Part shown: positions 8,517 through 17,487 of the stretch, piece after piece
Numbering within the stretch: position 1 is the stretch's first letter
Layout of the letters: each line of letters opens with the position of its first letter
Assembly: GCA_002381805.1 (NCBI GenBank)
Contig: DFXZ01000013.1
Location: 132,808-196,807, forward strand
DNA: 64,000 nt
Direction of reading: 5' to 3'
From: Bdellovibrio sp. UBA4095
Lineage (GTDB): Bacteria > Bdellovibrionota > Bdellovibrionia > Bdellovibrionales > Bdellovibrionaceae
Made by a program: the position numbers and the translations under genes
Notes under the pieces: model-generated
The model's input: the letters and a program-made list of their open reading frames with translations, nothing else
What the model was told of the DNA's origin: nothing
Databases searched by the model: none

Positions 8517-10232
8517 ATGGGCGTAATCAGTATGTTCCGCATTATCTTCAAATTAATGATTTCATTTCTATCAGTTATCTCGCTTGCTGGTTGTGCATTG
8601 GACATGAATCTTGGTGGCTTTGCTTCGGTTATTGTTCCTGAAGTTGATAGTCCTGTTGTCGAGCCCACACCCGATGAAGAACCCGTTGTAGAGACCACAT
8701 CGTATCTGCGCGGAATTAACATTATGGATCTGGGGATTTCCAGTTCTGCGATTCCAGGTATTTATGGAACTAATTATACGAAACCCAGTTTAACAGCATT
8801 GCAAACTCTGAAGGGTCGGGGACTGTCTGTCGTTAGAATACCTTTCCTGTGGGAAAGAATTCAGCCGACTTTAGGCGGAGCGCTTGACTCGGCCTATTTG
8901 GGTTACTTAATTCAGGTATTGAAAGACGCCAACACGGCGGGACTGAAGGTCATAGTGGATATGCACAACTATGCTTCATACACCTCTGGCGGAGTCACGA
9001 CACATTTTGGTGATGAGGATGGCCCGGCGAAAGCTGACTATGCAGATGCATGGACTAAGATTGCCACAGCCATTAAGGCCGAGCCAGAAGCCTACGCGGC
9101 CGTCTATGCATACGATATCATGAACGAACCAGCTGGTATTTTCGATACTCGAAACACGGTCCCTATAAGCACAGCCTACTCTGTTGCAAGCTTTGGCGCA
9201 GGGACCGAAAGTTGGGCGGCGGCCACGTCCACAGGAACGCTCAGCGTGGCTCATGATGCCGCAACAGAATCTTTGAAGGTCACAGGGCATCTACCGGCAT
9301 CGGCTCTTCCGGGGCCTTCCTTTGCAATAATGCGCGCATTTAAGGCAATGACCACGACGATTGGCAATGGAAAAACTTTTAGAATCAAAGGCAGAACTCC
9401 GGCGAATCTTCCTGGTACGGCTCCCAGAGTTCGTATGATATACCATAAATCGCCGACATGGTTTGTTCTGGATCCAGTGATGATCACGAAAGGTCAAGAG
9501 TTTACGATTCATTTCACTCCCGACGAAGCTGCTTTTTTCGGCAATCACAGTCATATCGGCTTTGACCTGATTGTTGATGGAGTTGTGTCGACCGATCCAA
9601 ATATTGAGTTTTACATTGATGAAATCTGGCAGGGCGATACCATTGTCGGAAAAGCACCGGAAAAAACTTGGGAAGAGTATTCGCAGGAAGCTGTGACGGC
9701 CATTCGTAACATTGATACAGAGGCGCTGTTGATGATTGAAGGTTATTTCTTTGCTTCAGCCTCAAGATGGTCGACGCTGCACCCTGTTCCGTGGATTAGT
9801 GATCCAAGCAATAAGATCATGTATCATGCTCATCACTATTTCGATCATACCAACGAGGGGACTTACTCTCAGTCCTTTGCTGATGAGACTGCGCTGGCCA
9901 TCGCCAATGGATATAGCTCCGTGACCGAACGCACGCTTGAGCGCCTCAAAGTTTTCACTGATTGGGTAACGGCACACAATGTTCAGGGATTTTTAGGAGA
10001 GTTCGGCTGGCCAAATGCGGATGTGGTCGGTAGTTCAGATGCGACTTCCTGGAATGCAGTTGGTGAGGCGGTTCTTACTCATTTGGACAACGAAAAAATG
10101 GGAGCCACGATTTGGGCGACCGGATCTTGGCTGGGACCGACAACGAATATTTTGAATACGTATCAGCTCAGTCCTTTTATAGCTCTGTCACAAGCAGAGA
10201 TCCTTGAGCGACACCTTGGGACCTCTCCATAG
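8517..10232 (+). CDS. GH5-type glycoside hydrolase lipoprotein with nested carbohydrate-binding domain
   Basis: ATG 8517 follows AGAGGA. A lipoprotein signal (SLAGC) and an acidic Pro-rich linker precede a cellulase-type (beta/alpha)8 barrel. Recognisable barrel strands are LSVVRIPFLWERIQ, LKVIVDMHNYAS and YDIMNEP, with acid/base Glu204, and near the C-terminus GFLGEFGWPN, with nucleophile Glu495. Between the acid/base strand and the next barrel segment (TWEEYSQEAVTAIRNID) lie about 165 extra residues (about 213-380). This insert reads like a beta-sandwich carbohydrate-binding module and ends FYIDEIWQGD, as in CBM4/9-type domains. The enzyme would be tethered at the cell surface or periplasm and hydrolyse a beta-glycan. 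A near-perfect hairpin follows the stop codon. Confidence 0.87.
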   Translation: MGVISMFRIIFKLMISFLSVISLAGCALDMNLGGFASVIVPEVDSPVVEPTPDEEPVVETTSYLRGINIMDLGISSSAIPGIYGTNYTKPSLTALQTLKGRGLSVVRIPFLWERIQPTLGGALDSAYLGYLIQVLKDANTAGLKVIVDMHNYASYTSGGVTTHFGDEDGPAKADYADAWTKIATAIKAEPEAYAAVYAYDIMNEPAGIFDTRNTVPISTAYSVASFGAGTESWAAATSTGTLSVAHDAATESLKVTGHLPASALPGPSFAIMRAFKAMTTTIGNGKTFRIKGRTPANLPGTAPRVRMIYHKSPTWFVLDPVMITKGQEFTIHFTPDEAAFFGNHSHIGFDLIVDGVVSTDPNIEFYIDEIWQGDTIVGKAPEKTWEEYSQEAVTAIRNIDTEALLMIEGYFFASASRWSTLHPVPWISDPSNKIMYHAHHYFDHTNEGTYSQSFADETALAIANGYSSVTERTLERLKVFTDWVTAHNVQGFLGEFGWPNADVVGSSDATSWNAVGEAVLTHLDNEKMGATIWATGSWLGPTTNILNTYQLSPFIALSQAEILERHLGTSP

Positions 10233-10258
10233 AGGCAGTGCAAGTATACTGCCTCTAT
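10229..10258. terminator. Hairpin between convergent genes
   Basis: Eleven-base arms (ATAGAGGCAGT at 10229-10239 and ACTGCCTCTAT at 10248-10258) enclose an eight-base loop overlapping the GH5 stop codon, and are followed by CAATTTT. It probably terminates the GH5 transcript and may act on the convergent gene too. Confidence 0.7.
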
Positions 10259-10277
10259 CAATTTTAAATCACAAAAT

Positions 10278-10613
10278 CTATCGACCCATTTGGCAGTTGA
10301 TTTCAACCCAAGTGACTGTTTCAGCATCGTGAACGGCACCACCTACGGCTTTTCCATCAAGAATATACCCATGAAAATTGGTCACGGCTTTTGTTCTGGA
10401 GTTGACGATGTTCACGGCGAGATAACCTCGTGAAACGGCCACGAAGCCCTCAGCAGTCGTTGTTTTAAATGGTGTCATTTGATGGCCATTGTCAGTCAGC
10501 GGATGGGTCAATGTCTGCTGTGACTTATTTGTGTTAGTTTCGGTAATGTTACAGGTGACACTAGGATAGGCGTGGGCAGTTAGGGCTGAAAATAGGAATG
10601 AATATATTAACAT
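10278..10613 (-). CDS. Small secreted protein of unknown function
   Basis: A 111-residue protein with a short signal peptide (MLIYSFLFSALTAHA) and a mature domain of about 95 residues holding two cysteines (one near each end, VTCNI and INCQMGR) that could form a disulfide. GGAGGA sits four bases before the ATG. The beta-rich look and the pair of cysteines suggest a small periplasmic or extracellular beta-domain. It is not recognised as a known family. It converges on the GH5 gene and is divergent from the sensor kinase. Confidence 0.68.
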   Translation of the reverse strand: MLIYSFLFSALTAHAYPSVTCNITETNTNKSQQTLTHPLTDNGHQMTPFKTTTAEGFVAVSRGYLAVNIVNSRTKAVTNFHGYILDGKAVGGAVHDAETVTWVEINCQMGR

Positions 10614-10873
10614 TTTGTCCTCCGTTATGAAGAAAATGTTATGTCTGCATTTGGCTTATGAGGCAAATAGATTCAGCCAGGACAGTGTGATGAAAGCGCA
10701 ATGATAGGTGGGAAAAGCTATTCAGATTCGCTTTAATTTTTTAGTCTGAATGGAAAGAGCAATTCATAGTTTTGTCCTCAAGGCCGGCGCGAACTGAATT
10801 TTTCCCGATTAAATATCTGCGAGGTAGACAGACCTTAGAAAAAGCGAGTAAAAGGTCTGTTAAGGAGACCGAA

Positions 10874-13180
10874 GTGAACATAAAAGGCGAGCAGCAAACG
10901 GTTATTGATTTTTTTATGAAGTCTCCTGCGGCAATGTTTGTTCTTTCGGGCGCTGACCATGTGTTTAATAAAGTAAACACTGCCTTTGTCGACCTCTTTC
11001 AGCAAAACCCAATCGGGAAAAAGGCCAGTGAGGTTTTTCCCCAGTCGGAATCCGCGTATTTTCTAATTTTGTTAGATGGAATCATGGCAGATGGCCAGCC
11101 CATCAGAACCAAAGAGGTCACCTTTCGACCTTCTCTGAGTCATAGCTCTAAGGATCAGTTTTTTTTCGATTACGTCCTTCACCCGTTGCACGATGGTCAG
11201 GGTAAAATTGTGGGCATTATGGGGCTTGCTTCAGATGTCACAGAAGAGGTTCAGGCAGCTCGTCATACTCAGGAGAATGATGAAATCTTCAGAACTCTTA
11301 CTGCGGTAATTCCCCATATGATTTTCATTCAGAATGCGCAGGGACAGGTTATCTTCTTTAACGAACGTTGGTACGAGTACACGGGTTTTACTAAAGAAGA
11401 TCCTGTTAATCAGTGGCCGCAAGTCATTCATCCTGATGATATTGGAGCCTGCGTAGACAAATGGCTCAAATCACTGCGCGAGGGGAAACCTTTTGAACAT
11501 GAATATCGTCTGAAAAGAAAAGATGGTGTTTTTCGGTGGCATTTGGGTCGAGCTTTGCCCTTAAAAAATGATCAGGGAGTTGTGACTCGTTGGTTTGGAT
11601 CGAACACCGATATTGATGATCAAAAACAACTGAACGATCAGATGGCAAGGGCTCAGGCCGAGTTTAAAAAGATCATCGAGACAATTCCTAATGGAATCTG
11701 GCGTACCGATGCCCATGGAAGAGCAGACTACTTTAGCCAGCGTTTTGGTGAGCTAGTGGGGTACACTGAAGAAAAGGATCTTCTCGGAGACGCCTGGATT
11801 GATAAGTTGCATCCGGACGATGCAGTAAACACCATGGAAGTATGGAAAGCAGCACTCACCGCAAAAACTCCTGTTAAACATGAATTTCGGTACAAAACAA
11901 AAAACGGTGGTTATCAATGGTTCAGGTCCGAAGGAAATCCTCTTAAGAATGAAAAAGGAGAGGTCATCAAGTTTTATGGCACCTGGATGAACATTGACGA
12001 TATCAAGAAGCAATCTGAAGAGCTGCAAAAAGCTAAAGAAGCCGCCGAAGCTGCTAACGAAGCTAAATCATCTTTTCTCGCAAACATGAGTCATGAAATT
12101 CGCACACCTTTAGGGGCTATTCTTGGATTCTCAAGCTTGCTGCGCCTGGATGCTGACAATGTTGAAAGAGAATCTTATCTCAAAATTATTGAAAAAAATG
12201 GTCAGGCCCTTACGAAGATCATCGACGATATCTTGGATCTTTCTAAAGTTGAAGCGGGTCGGATGACCGTGGAAATGACCCGATTAAACTTGATTGAGAT
12301 GTTGCGTGAAGTGACTGGCCTCTTCGTCGAAAGAGCCAAGAGTAAAGGCGTAGCGCTTCACTTCTCGCTTTGCCCACGGACACCCCAAGAAGTTGAATCG
12401 GATCCAGTTCGATTGCGGCAGATTCTGTTAAATATTGTCGGTAACGCCGTGAAGTTTACGGATCGTGGTGAAGTTAACATTGATGCGCATGTTGAAACAA
12501 AGTCCTCTAACGAAAAGAAGTTGCACATACGAGTGAGCGATACCGGAACGGGTTTGACAGACGATCAAATCGACAAGATCTTTAAGCCATTCAGCCAGGC
12601 AGATAACAGCACCACTCGCCGATTCGGTGGGACAGGGTTAGGACTTGCTTTGTCGCGGCGATTGGCCCAGGCGTTGGGAGGCGACATAGAGCTTATAAGC
12701 AGCGTTGTCGGCAGAGGCTCGACATTTGAAATAACAGTGGACGTGAGAGTTCCGGATATTCAGAAGAGTGTCCTAACAGATTCGTCAAAGAAGGCAGTGA
12801 TCGAAGGTGATCTTTCGGGTCTTCATATTCTGCTTGTCGAGGATTCTGAAGACAATCAATTATTGGTGCAAAGAATTTTGCATAAGCGGGGCGCGCGCGT
12901 GGATTTGGCCGCCGACGGTTCTGAGGGGTTTAAAAAAGCCAAGGCCGAAAATTATGATGCCATATTGATGGATATTCAAATGCCCATTATGGATGGTTAC
13001 GAAGCTATGAGATTGCTTCAGCAGAGCAATTATCAAAAGCCCGTCATTGCCTTGACAGCTCATGCAATGTCCGAAGAAAAAGAGCGCACTAAAAAGGCCG
13101 GATTTGCAGCGCATTTAACGAAGCCGGTGAATGTCAAAGAACTCGCTGAAACAATTACCAGACTTAGTCGGGTAAAATAG
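10874..13180 (+). CDS. Hybrid sensor histidine kinase with multiple PAS domains and receiver
   Basis: I place the start at GTG 10874 because AAGGAG lies six bases upstream; the open frame extends to TTG 10772 without a site. The 768-residue protein has no membrane segment. It has a first PAS-like domain (about 10-125), two further PAS/PAC units (each with a FEHEYRLKRKDG- or KHEFRYKTKNGG-type PAC), a HisKA domain with phospho-acceptor His407 in SHEIRTPLGAI, an HATPase domain (DTGTGLTD, FGGTGLGLALS) and a C-terminal receiver with Asp700 in LMDIQMP. It would sense a cytoplasmic cue and relay phosphate to its own receiver and then probably to a separate phosphotransfer protein. No partner regulator lies next to it. 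Confidence 0.92.
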   Translation: MNIKGEQQTVIDFFMKSPAAMFVLSGADHVFNKVNTAFVDLFQQNPIGKKASEVFPQSESAYFLILLDGIMADGQPIRTKEVTFRPSLSHSSKDQFFFDYVLHPLHDGQGKIVGIMGLASDVTEEVQAARHTQENDEIFRTLTAVIPHMIFIQNAQGQVIFFNERWYEYTGFTKEDPVNQWPQVIHPDDIGACVDKWLKSLREGKPFEHEYRLKRKDGVFRWHLGRALPLKNDQGVVTRWFGSNTDIDDQKQLNDQMARAQAEFKKIIETIPNGIWRTDAHGRADYFSQRFGELVGYTEEKDLLGDAWIDKLHPDDAVNTMEVWKAALTAKTPVKHEFRYKTKNGGYQWFRSEGNPLKNEKGEVIKFYGTWMNIDDIKKQSEELQKAKEAAEAANEAKSSFLANMSHEIRTPLGAILGFSSLLRLDADNVERESYLKIIEKNGQALTKIIDDILDLSKVEAGRMTVEMTRLNLIEMLREVTGLFVERAKSKGVALHFSLCPRTPQEVESDPVRLRQILLNIVGNAVKFTDRGEVNIDAHVETKSSNEKKLHIRVSDTGTGLTDDQIDKIFKPFSQADNSTTRRFGGTGLGLALSRRLAQALGGDIELISSVVGRGSTFEITVDVRVPDIQKSVLTDSSKKAVIEGDLSGLHILLVEDSEDNQLLVQRILHKRGARVDLAADGSEGFKKAKAENYDAILMDIQMPIMDGYEAMRLLQQSNYQKPVIALTAHAMSEEKERTKKAGFAAHLTKPVNVKELAETITRLSRVK

Positions 13181-13197
13181 CTCAACAAGCTAAGCGT

Positions 13198-13911
13198 CTA
13201 TGGGCGCGCGGATTTAGACTCAAAGGAATTCGCGAAGTGATAGAAATAAACTTCCATGGCTTTTTCTTGAATATATTCAATCTGCTCTGAATTTAGATTT
13301 AGCTGAGTTCCAATGTCGGGAATACTTTCGACGACAGAGTTCATTTTGGCGGTGAAGTTGTCTCCGGACTGAATCAGAAGCGGTGAATAGTCGTGATTGG
13401 TGGACCAGCCAAAGCCCCAACGCCACGGGAAGGGATTGGAGACTCCTACGACTCCTGGTGTGCCTCCGCGCTTTACTGCCCAGGCATACAAGCCTGGGAT
13501 CCATTTCATTTGTAAATTGTTCGTCTTGAGAACCTCACTCATGCAGATCTTAAGCGATTGATCAGCCTGAGTTCTAGTTTCTTTTGAACCGCCCAGCCAA
13601 TACCAGATATCATGAGCCACGCAACAATGGGCCCAACTGGTGCTGGGAAGGCCGTTCGGTGAGGCACTACAGCCATCTGTTTTAAAGGCGCTAAGCTCTG
13701 TAAAGTCTCTGTTTACAGCTTGGGCATTGCCCAGGCAAATAAGGGAAAAAAACGCCGCGACCGCTACGAATCGGAGAAGTAACGGGAGCGAAGAACATTT
13801 TACGGCACCGAGTGTAGCCTTTAGGTGGCTCGATTTCTTTATAAAGGACTTTAATAGCCAGGGTTTCATAGTAATGATCGGAGGTTCATTTATTGTGCCA
13901 GGATTAGTCAT
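13198..13911 (-). CDS. Secreted phospholipase A2-like protein
   Basis: The 237-residue frame has a hydrophobic export segment at about 45-65. It then carries DGCSASPNGLP and HCCVAHDIWYWLGGS, which contains the CCxxHDxxYxxGG signature of the phospholipase A2 active-site helix; the catalytic pair would be His100 and Asp101. The preceding Gly/Cys-containing loop is consistent with a calcium-binding loop, though not the classical one. The start is uncertain: neither ATG 13911 nor ATG 13869 has a clear ribosome binding site, and the signal is unusually far from the N-terminus with the longer form. Secretion of a phospholipase-like enzyme suits a predator, but activity is inferred from the motif only. 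Confidence 0.68.
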   Translation of the reverse strand: MTNPGTINEPPIITMKPWLLKSFIKKSSHLKATLGAVKCSSLPLLLRFVAVAAFFSLICLGNAQAVNRDFTELSAFKTDGCSASPNGLPSTSWAHCCVAHDIWYWLGGSKETRTQADQSLKICMSEVLKTNNLQMKWIPGLYAWAVKRGGTPGVVGVSNPFPWRWGFGWSTNHDYSPLLIQSGDNFTAKMNSVVESIPDIGTQLNLNSEQIEYIQEKAMEVYFYHFANSFESKSARP

Positions 13912-13998
13912 TCGAAAATGCCCGAGGAGAAATCGTTTCTTTTGCCTGCTTGGGCAGATGGCTATACCATAATTAGAAATTACTTAAGGAGCTCTCCG

Positions 13999-14529
13999 AT
14001 GTTTCGTATTTTTTGTCTGATTATTTTAGTGGTTCCATTGCTGTCAAATCAGGCCCTCGCAAGAATTCCTAGAGGGAAATTGCTTCTCGATGCCAGTCTC
14101 TATTATGTCTCTATAAAAACTCAAGATGCCGGAGGCCCCGAATCGACTTCAACCTCTTCGCTTTACGACATCCGTTTTGGCAAAATCTTTCAAGAGGGAT
14201 GGTATCTGGGAGCTATCTATACTATGCGTTCGCAGTCTACGGGTTCAACAACTGAATCTGGGAATGCAGCAGGAGTATCGGCGGGTTTTATGGGAAATGG
14301 TGGCTTCTTTATTCAAGGACACTACCTGCTCATGGCGACCAATGGGGATTATAAAAAAGGGACCGGTCTGCAGTTCGCGGCAGGATATAAGGTGGATTTA
14401 GCGGATAACTGGTTGTTGGGAGTCGAGATCACTCAACGTATTATAACGTATAAAGAGCTTAATTCGCTCGATGTTGAATTTAAGACGACGGAGCTTTACC
14501 CCATGATCTCTATTGGTCGGGCGTTTTAA
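13999..14529 (+). CDS. Small outer-membrane beta-barrel protein
   Basis: ATG 13999, with AAGGAG a few bases upstream, gives 176 residues. A longer frame from 13918 lacks a site and would bury the signal peptide. The signal (MFRIFCLIILVVPLLSNQALA) is followed by alternating amphipathic strands with turns at Gly/Asn (for example GWYLGAIYTMRSQ, GFFIQGHYLLMA, GLQFAAGYKVDL). It ends in the aromatic residue Phe of SIGRAF, the BamA-recognition feature of outer-membrane barrels. Probably an eight-strand barrel; cargo or partner unknown. Confidence 0.75.
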   Translation: MFRIFCLIILVVPLLSNQALARIPRGKLLLDASLYYVSIKTQDAGGPESTSTSSLYDIRFGKIFQEGWYLGAIYTMRSQSTGSTTESGNAAGVSAGFMGNGGFFIQGHYLLMATNGDYKKGTGLQFAAGYKVDLADNWLLGVEITQRIITYKELNSLDVEFKTTELYPMISIGRAF

Positions 14530-14561
14530 TAATTAACCATGGCAAGGACCGTCGGGGTGTG

Positions 14562-15203
14562 CTAAATGCTTTTAGCCTCGACGATTTTGACTCCTAGAGA
14601 GGCCTTTTTTCCTTCTGATAGCATATGGCTAGCAAGTGTCGCCGCAGGAGTGACGAAGGCCTTCATTTTGTCTATCGAGACAATCAAAGAAGCAAAATGG
14701 ACGGCCCGAGACATAAGCTTTTCCCCTGTGCGATGATCTTTTCTGTCGCCCAAAAGAAGACCCGGTCTAAAAATAGTGAGGCTGTTCAATTCGAGGCTTT
14801 TTAAGAAATTCTCTGTTTCACCTTTGGTCTTATTGTAGAAGATGGACGACTTGGAGTTGGCGCCCATCGCAGAAATAACCACAAAATTTTTTGCATTGTG
14901 ATGTTTCGCTATGGCGGCAAAATCGATGACCGACTGAAAGTCCACTTTGCGAAAATTTTCTTGGCTTCCGGCCGCTTTAATTGTCGTACCCAGGCAGCAG
15001 AAATAAATATCTCCGCGTAGCTGGTCTTGCATCTTTGGCAGTTCCGAAAAATCAAAGAGCAGTATTTCCTTAAGTTTAGAATGGTGGAGCTGAGTGCTTT
15101 TTCGAGAGACAGATATGACTGCTTTGACATCTGAATCCTCAACAAGTTTTCGAATGAGCTGGCTGCCGACAAGGCCAGTGGCGCCGGTAATAACTGCAAT
15201 CAT
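14562..15203 (-). CDS. NAD(P)-binding atypical SDR-family protein
   Basis: A 213-residue cytoplasmic Rossmann protein with the dinucleotide-binding glycine motif GATGLVGSQL at the N-terminus. It also has the segments IYFCCLGTTIKAAGSQENFRKVD, FVVISAMGA, YNKTKGETE and LTIFRPGLLLG. These match the atypical short-chain dehydrogenase group that includes HTATIP2/TIP30-like oxidoreductases. It starts eight or nine bases after the EcsC-family gene on the same strand, behind a GGGGGA site, so the two are probably one operon. Substrate unknown. Confidence 0.82.
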   Translation of the reverse strand: MIAVITGATGLVGSQLIRKLVEDSDVKAVISVSRKSTQLHHSKLKEILLFDFSELPKMQDQLRGDIYFCCLGTTIKAAGSQENFRKVDFQSVIDFAAIAKHHNAKNFVVISAMGANSKSSIFYNKTKGETENFLKSLELNSLTIFRPGLLLGDRKDHRTGEKLMSRAVHFASLIVSIDKMKAFVTPAATLASHMLSEGKKASLGVKIVEAKSI

Positions 15204-15212
15204 AAATTCCCC

Positions 15213-16001
15213 CTAGGCGAGGCTTTCATAGTGTCTGCGAATGACTTCTTGCCCGTGTTTGCGCTCCAGACGTCGAATGATAAAATGCCCCCGTGCAATA
15301 TCTTGGAAATGATCCATAAAAAGAATATTGATGGTGGCTCCGCCAGCAGCTCCTATCAGCGGAACTAAAGTGGCTGCCACTTTCTCTGTCACGACCAGTT
15401 GAAAACGTGCAGCAATGTTAATTATTATCCGAGCAAGATAAGGAGCGCCTTCGCCCGTAAGTCCTTTTTCAGTGACGTAGGCTGCGGCTTCGGTCAGTCC
15501 TTTAGCGAGAGCCGCCCGAGTCGCAAAGTAGCCAGATTCTGCAGCATCATCTGCTTGTGACTTTCCACCCAATGCAAAGACCTCGATGCAGGCCATTTTG
15601 CCATGGATACTGAAAATTTCTTCGCCTTCGCTGTGTGCAATATCCATTATTGAACGAAGCATAAGTACTGTCGAGGCAGGAAGTTCTATTAAAAGTGCGG
15701 GAACTCCAAAAAAACCGCCCAGAGCACCGGTGGTGCCGACAAGAATCTTGTGCAACCCATTTTTGGGGGATTGCGACATTCGCTCAGTTGGAAGAGTTTT
15801 AAGCGCTCCTTCCACAGCTTTTTCGATGGATTTATGAGCGGCCTCTTGGATTTTGTCTTGCCATTTTACTGGCAAGATGGCCAAGCTTCTTTCGATGGGC
15901 ATTCCGATTTTGTCTGCCACACGAGCTGCTAAACTTGGGTGCTCGAGAAGCTGTTTTGCGGTCTTCAAATCAGCGAGATCTTGAGAAGTCATTGGGTCCA
16001 C
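15213..16001 (-). CDS. EcsC family protein
   Basis: The frame is open from a TTG at 16058, but GTG 16001 with AAAGGA six bases upstream is the better start (262 residues). The protein fits the EcsC domain family: a helical N-terminus, the hydrophobic glycine-rich stretch LGGFFGVPALLIELPASTVLMLRS (residues given in outline), then AHSEGEEI and a C-terminal segment around AAGGATINILFMDHFQDIARGHFIIRRL. In Bacillus, EcsC is encoded with an ABC transporter, but its role is poorly understood. It heads a two-gene operon with the atypical SDR. Confidence 0.8.
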   Translation of the reverse strand: MDPMTSQDLADLKTAKQLLEHPSLAARVADKIGMPIERSLAILPVKWQDKIQEAAHKSIEKAVEGALKTLPTERMSQSPKNGLHKILVGTTGALGGFFGVPALLIELPASTVLMLRSIMDIAHSEGEEIFSIHGKMACIEVFALGGKSQADDAAESGYFATRAALAKGLTEAAAYVTEKGLTGEGAPYLARIIINIAARFQLVVTEKVAATLVPLIGAAGGATINILFMDHFQDIARGHFIIRRLERKHGQEVIRRHYESLA

Positions 16002-16152
16002 AGCTTGTCCTTTGTGAATATTATTATTTATTCTTCGGCGTCCTTCGCTCAATGACAATCTAAAATGTAGAAACTTAAGATATCTTTGTCAGGAAGAGTG
16101 AAATGCTTATCGGCAATTGATTTTGGAATTGTCAGATTGTAGGTTTAAGGCA

Positions 16153-17403
16153 ATGGAAGCATTTTTACAGTCAATACACCCTTATGTCGCAGGCCTTCTT
16201 ATTGGATTTTTTATTGGCTTCGAAAGAGAGCGTGCTGCTCAAAAAACAGAACTTGCCGCTATGGGCGTTAGGACTTTTTCCTTTTTAGGTCTCTTGGGGG
16301 CCCTTGCAGGTTCCATCCATTCAGAGTGGGTCAGGGTCTTGTTAGCGCTTTTTGCTCTCAGTGGAATTTTGATGAGCTATTGGCGCGGCACGCGTGATCC
16401 GGGCCGTTCTGATATAGGCCTAACAACAGAGGTGGCTGCCGCAGTTGTTTTCGCTTTGGGGTATATTGCAGTTTCCAATCGCATGGAGTCTTTTGTTTTA
16501 GGGGCGCTTACGCTTGGGCTGTTATCAAGTAAAAAGACCATTCACGCTTTCACCAAAGAAAAAATCTCTCAGGCAGAGGCAGAGGCTTTCATAGCTTTAG
16601 TTGTGCTCGGCATTGGGATTCTACCATTTTTGGATCGAACTCCTATTGATCCATGGGGGATATTCATTCCTTTTAGATTGGGTTTGCTGATTTTTATGCT
16701 TTCTTTGATTCAGTTTTCATCTTATGCGTTGCTGAAAGTATTCGGTGAAAAAGCAGGCTCCTTTTTAGCCGGTTTTTTGGGAGGTTTCGTCTCCAGCACA
16801 GCGAGCTTTGTAAATGTTCGTAGTAAAATCTCCAAAAACAAAGAGGCCGACGAATCGCTAGAGCTGATCGCATTCGCACTGATGGCTGTTTGCTCCAGTG
16901 CTCTGTTGTCAGCGGGCATTCTTTTTTCCAGTGCACCGGAGCTGATCGAAGAAATGGGAATCAGTTATGGCCTCGTGTTTTTGATTTGTATTGGTGTCTC
17001 TGCTCTGGTCTTTACCAAAGATTCAAAAACTCGTGTCAAGGTTGCCTCTGAGAAAGATGAGGCAGGTCCCCTGAATGTGAGAAGCCAGCTTAGTTTTGCT
17101 GTTATTCTTTTTTTAGTGATGGGGTTGGCAAGTTTTGCACATAAATTTTTCGGTCAGACCGCGTTTTTGGCTGTTAGCTTTGTCGGGGGACTTTTCGAAC
17201 TGCACGGAGTGACATTCGCAATAGGTTCGATGCCACAGGGCTCACAAGTCCTACCAGCCATGTCATTAGCATTTCTGGCATCACTCTTATCGAAAGCTGC
17301 AATCATTCTTTCAGCACCCAAGGCAAGTGGAAAAATGAAGACGTACTTGATCGCGGCCCTTGGAAGTTTGGCTCTCGCCTTTGTGATTCCATTATTTTTG
17401 TAA
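16153..17403 (+). CDS. MgtC/SapB and DUF4010 domain membrane protein
   Basis: The frame is open from TTG 16117, but ATG 16153 gives a protein that begins directly with the first membrane segment. The N-terminal half follows the MgtC/SapB pattern (GLLIGFFIGFERERAAQ, then GVRTFSFLGLLGALAG) and the C-terminal half is the DUF4010 membrane domain (FLGGFVSSTASFVNV, SFVGGLFELHG). About ten membrane helices are visible over 416 residues. These two-domain proteins are widespread inner-membrane proteins of uncertain function, possibly transporters. No operon partner is evident. Confidence 0.85.
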   Translation: MEAFLQSIHPYVAGLLIGFFIGFERERAAQKTELAAMGVRTFSFLGLLGALAGSIHSEWVRVLLALFALSGILMSYWRGTRDPGRSDIGLTTEVAAAVVFALGYIAVSNRMESFVLGALTLGLLSSKKTIHAFTKEKISQAEAEAFIALVVLGIGILPFLDRTPIDPWGIFIPFRLGLLIFMLSLIQFSSYALLKVFGEKAGSFLAGFLGGFVSSTASFVNVRSKISKNKEADESLELIAFALMAVCSSALLSAGILFSSAPELIEEMGISYGLVFLICIGVSALVFTKDSKTRVKVASEKDEAGPLNVRSQLSFAVILFLVMGLASFAHKFFGQTAFLAVSFVGGLFELHGVTFAIGSMPQGSQVLPAMSLAFLASLLSKAAIILSAPKASGKMKTYLIAALGSLALAFVIPLFL

Positions 17404-17487
17404 GATTCTTGTCAGGGTTTAGTCAGCTTTTTGACTCTGGCGGGTTTTCATTTGTCTGCTTAAGTCACTGGACGATATAGCCTAAGC

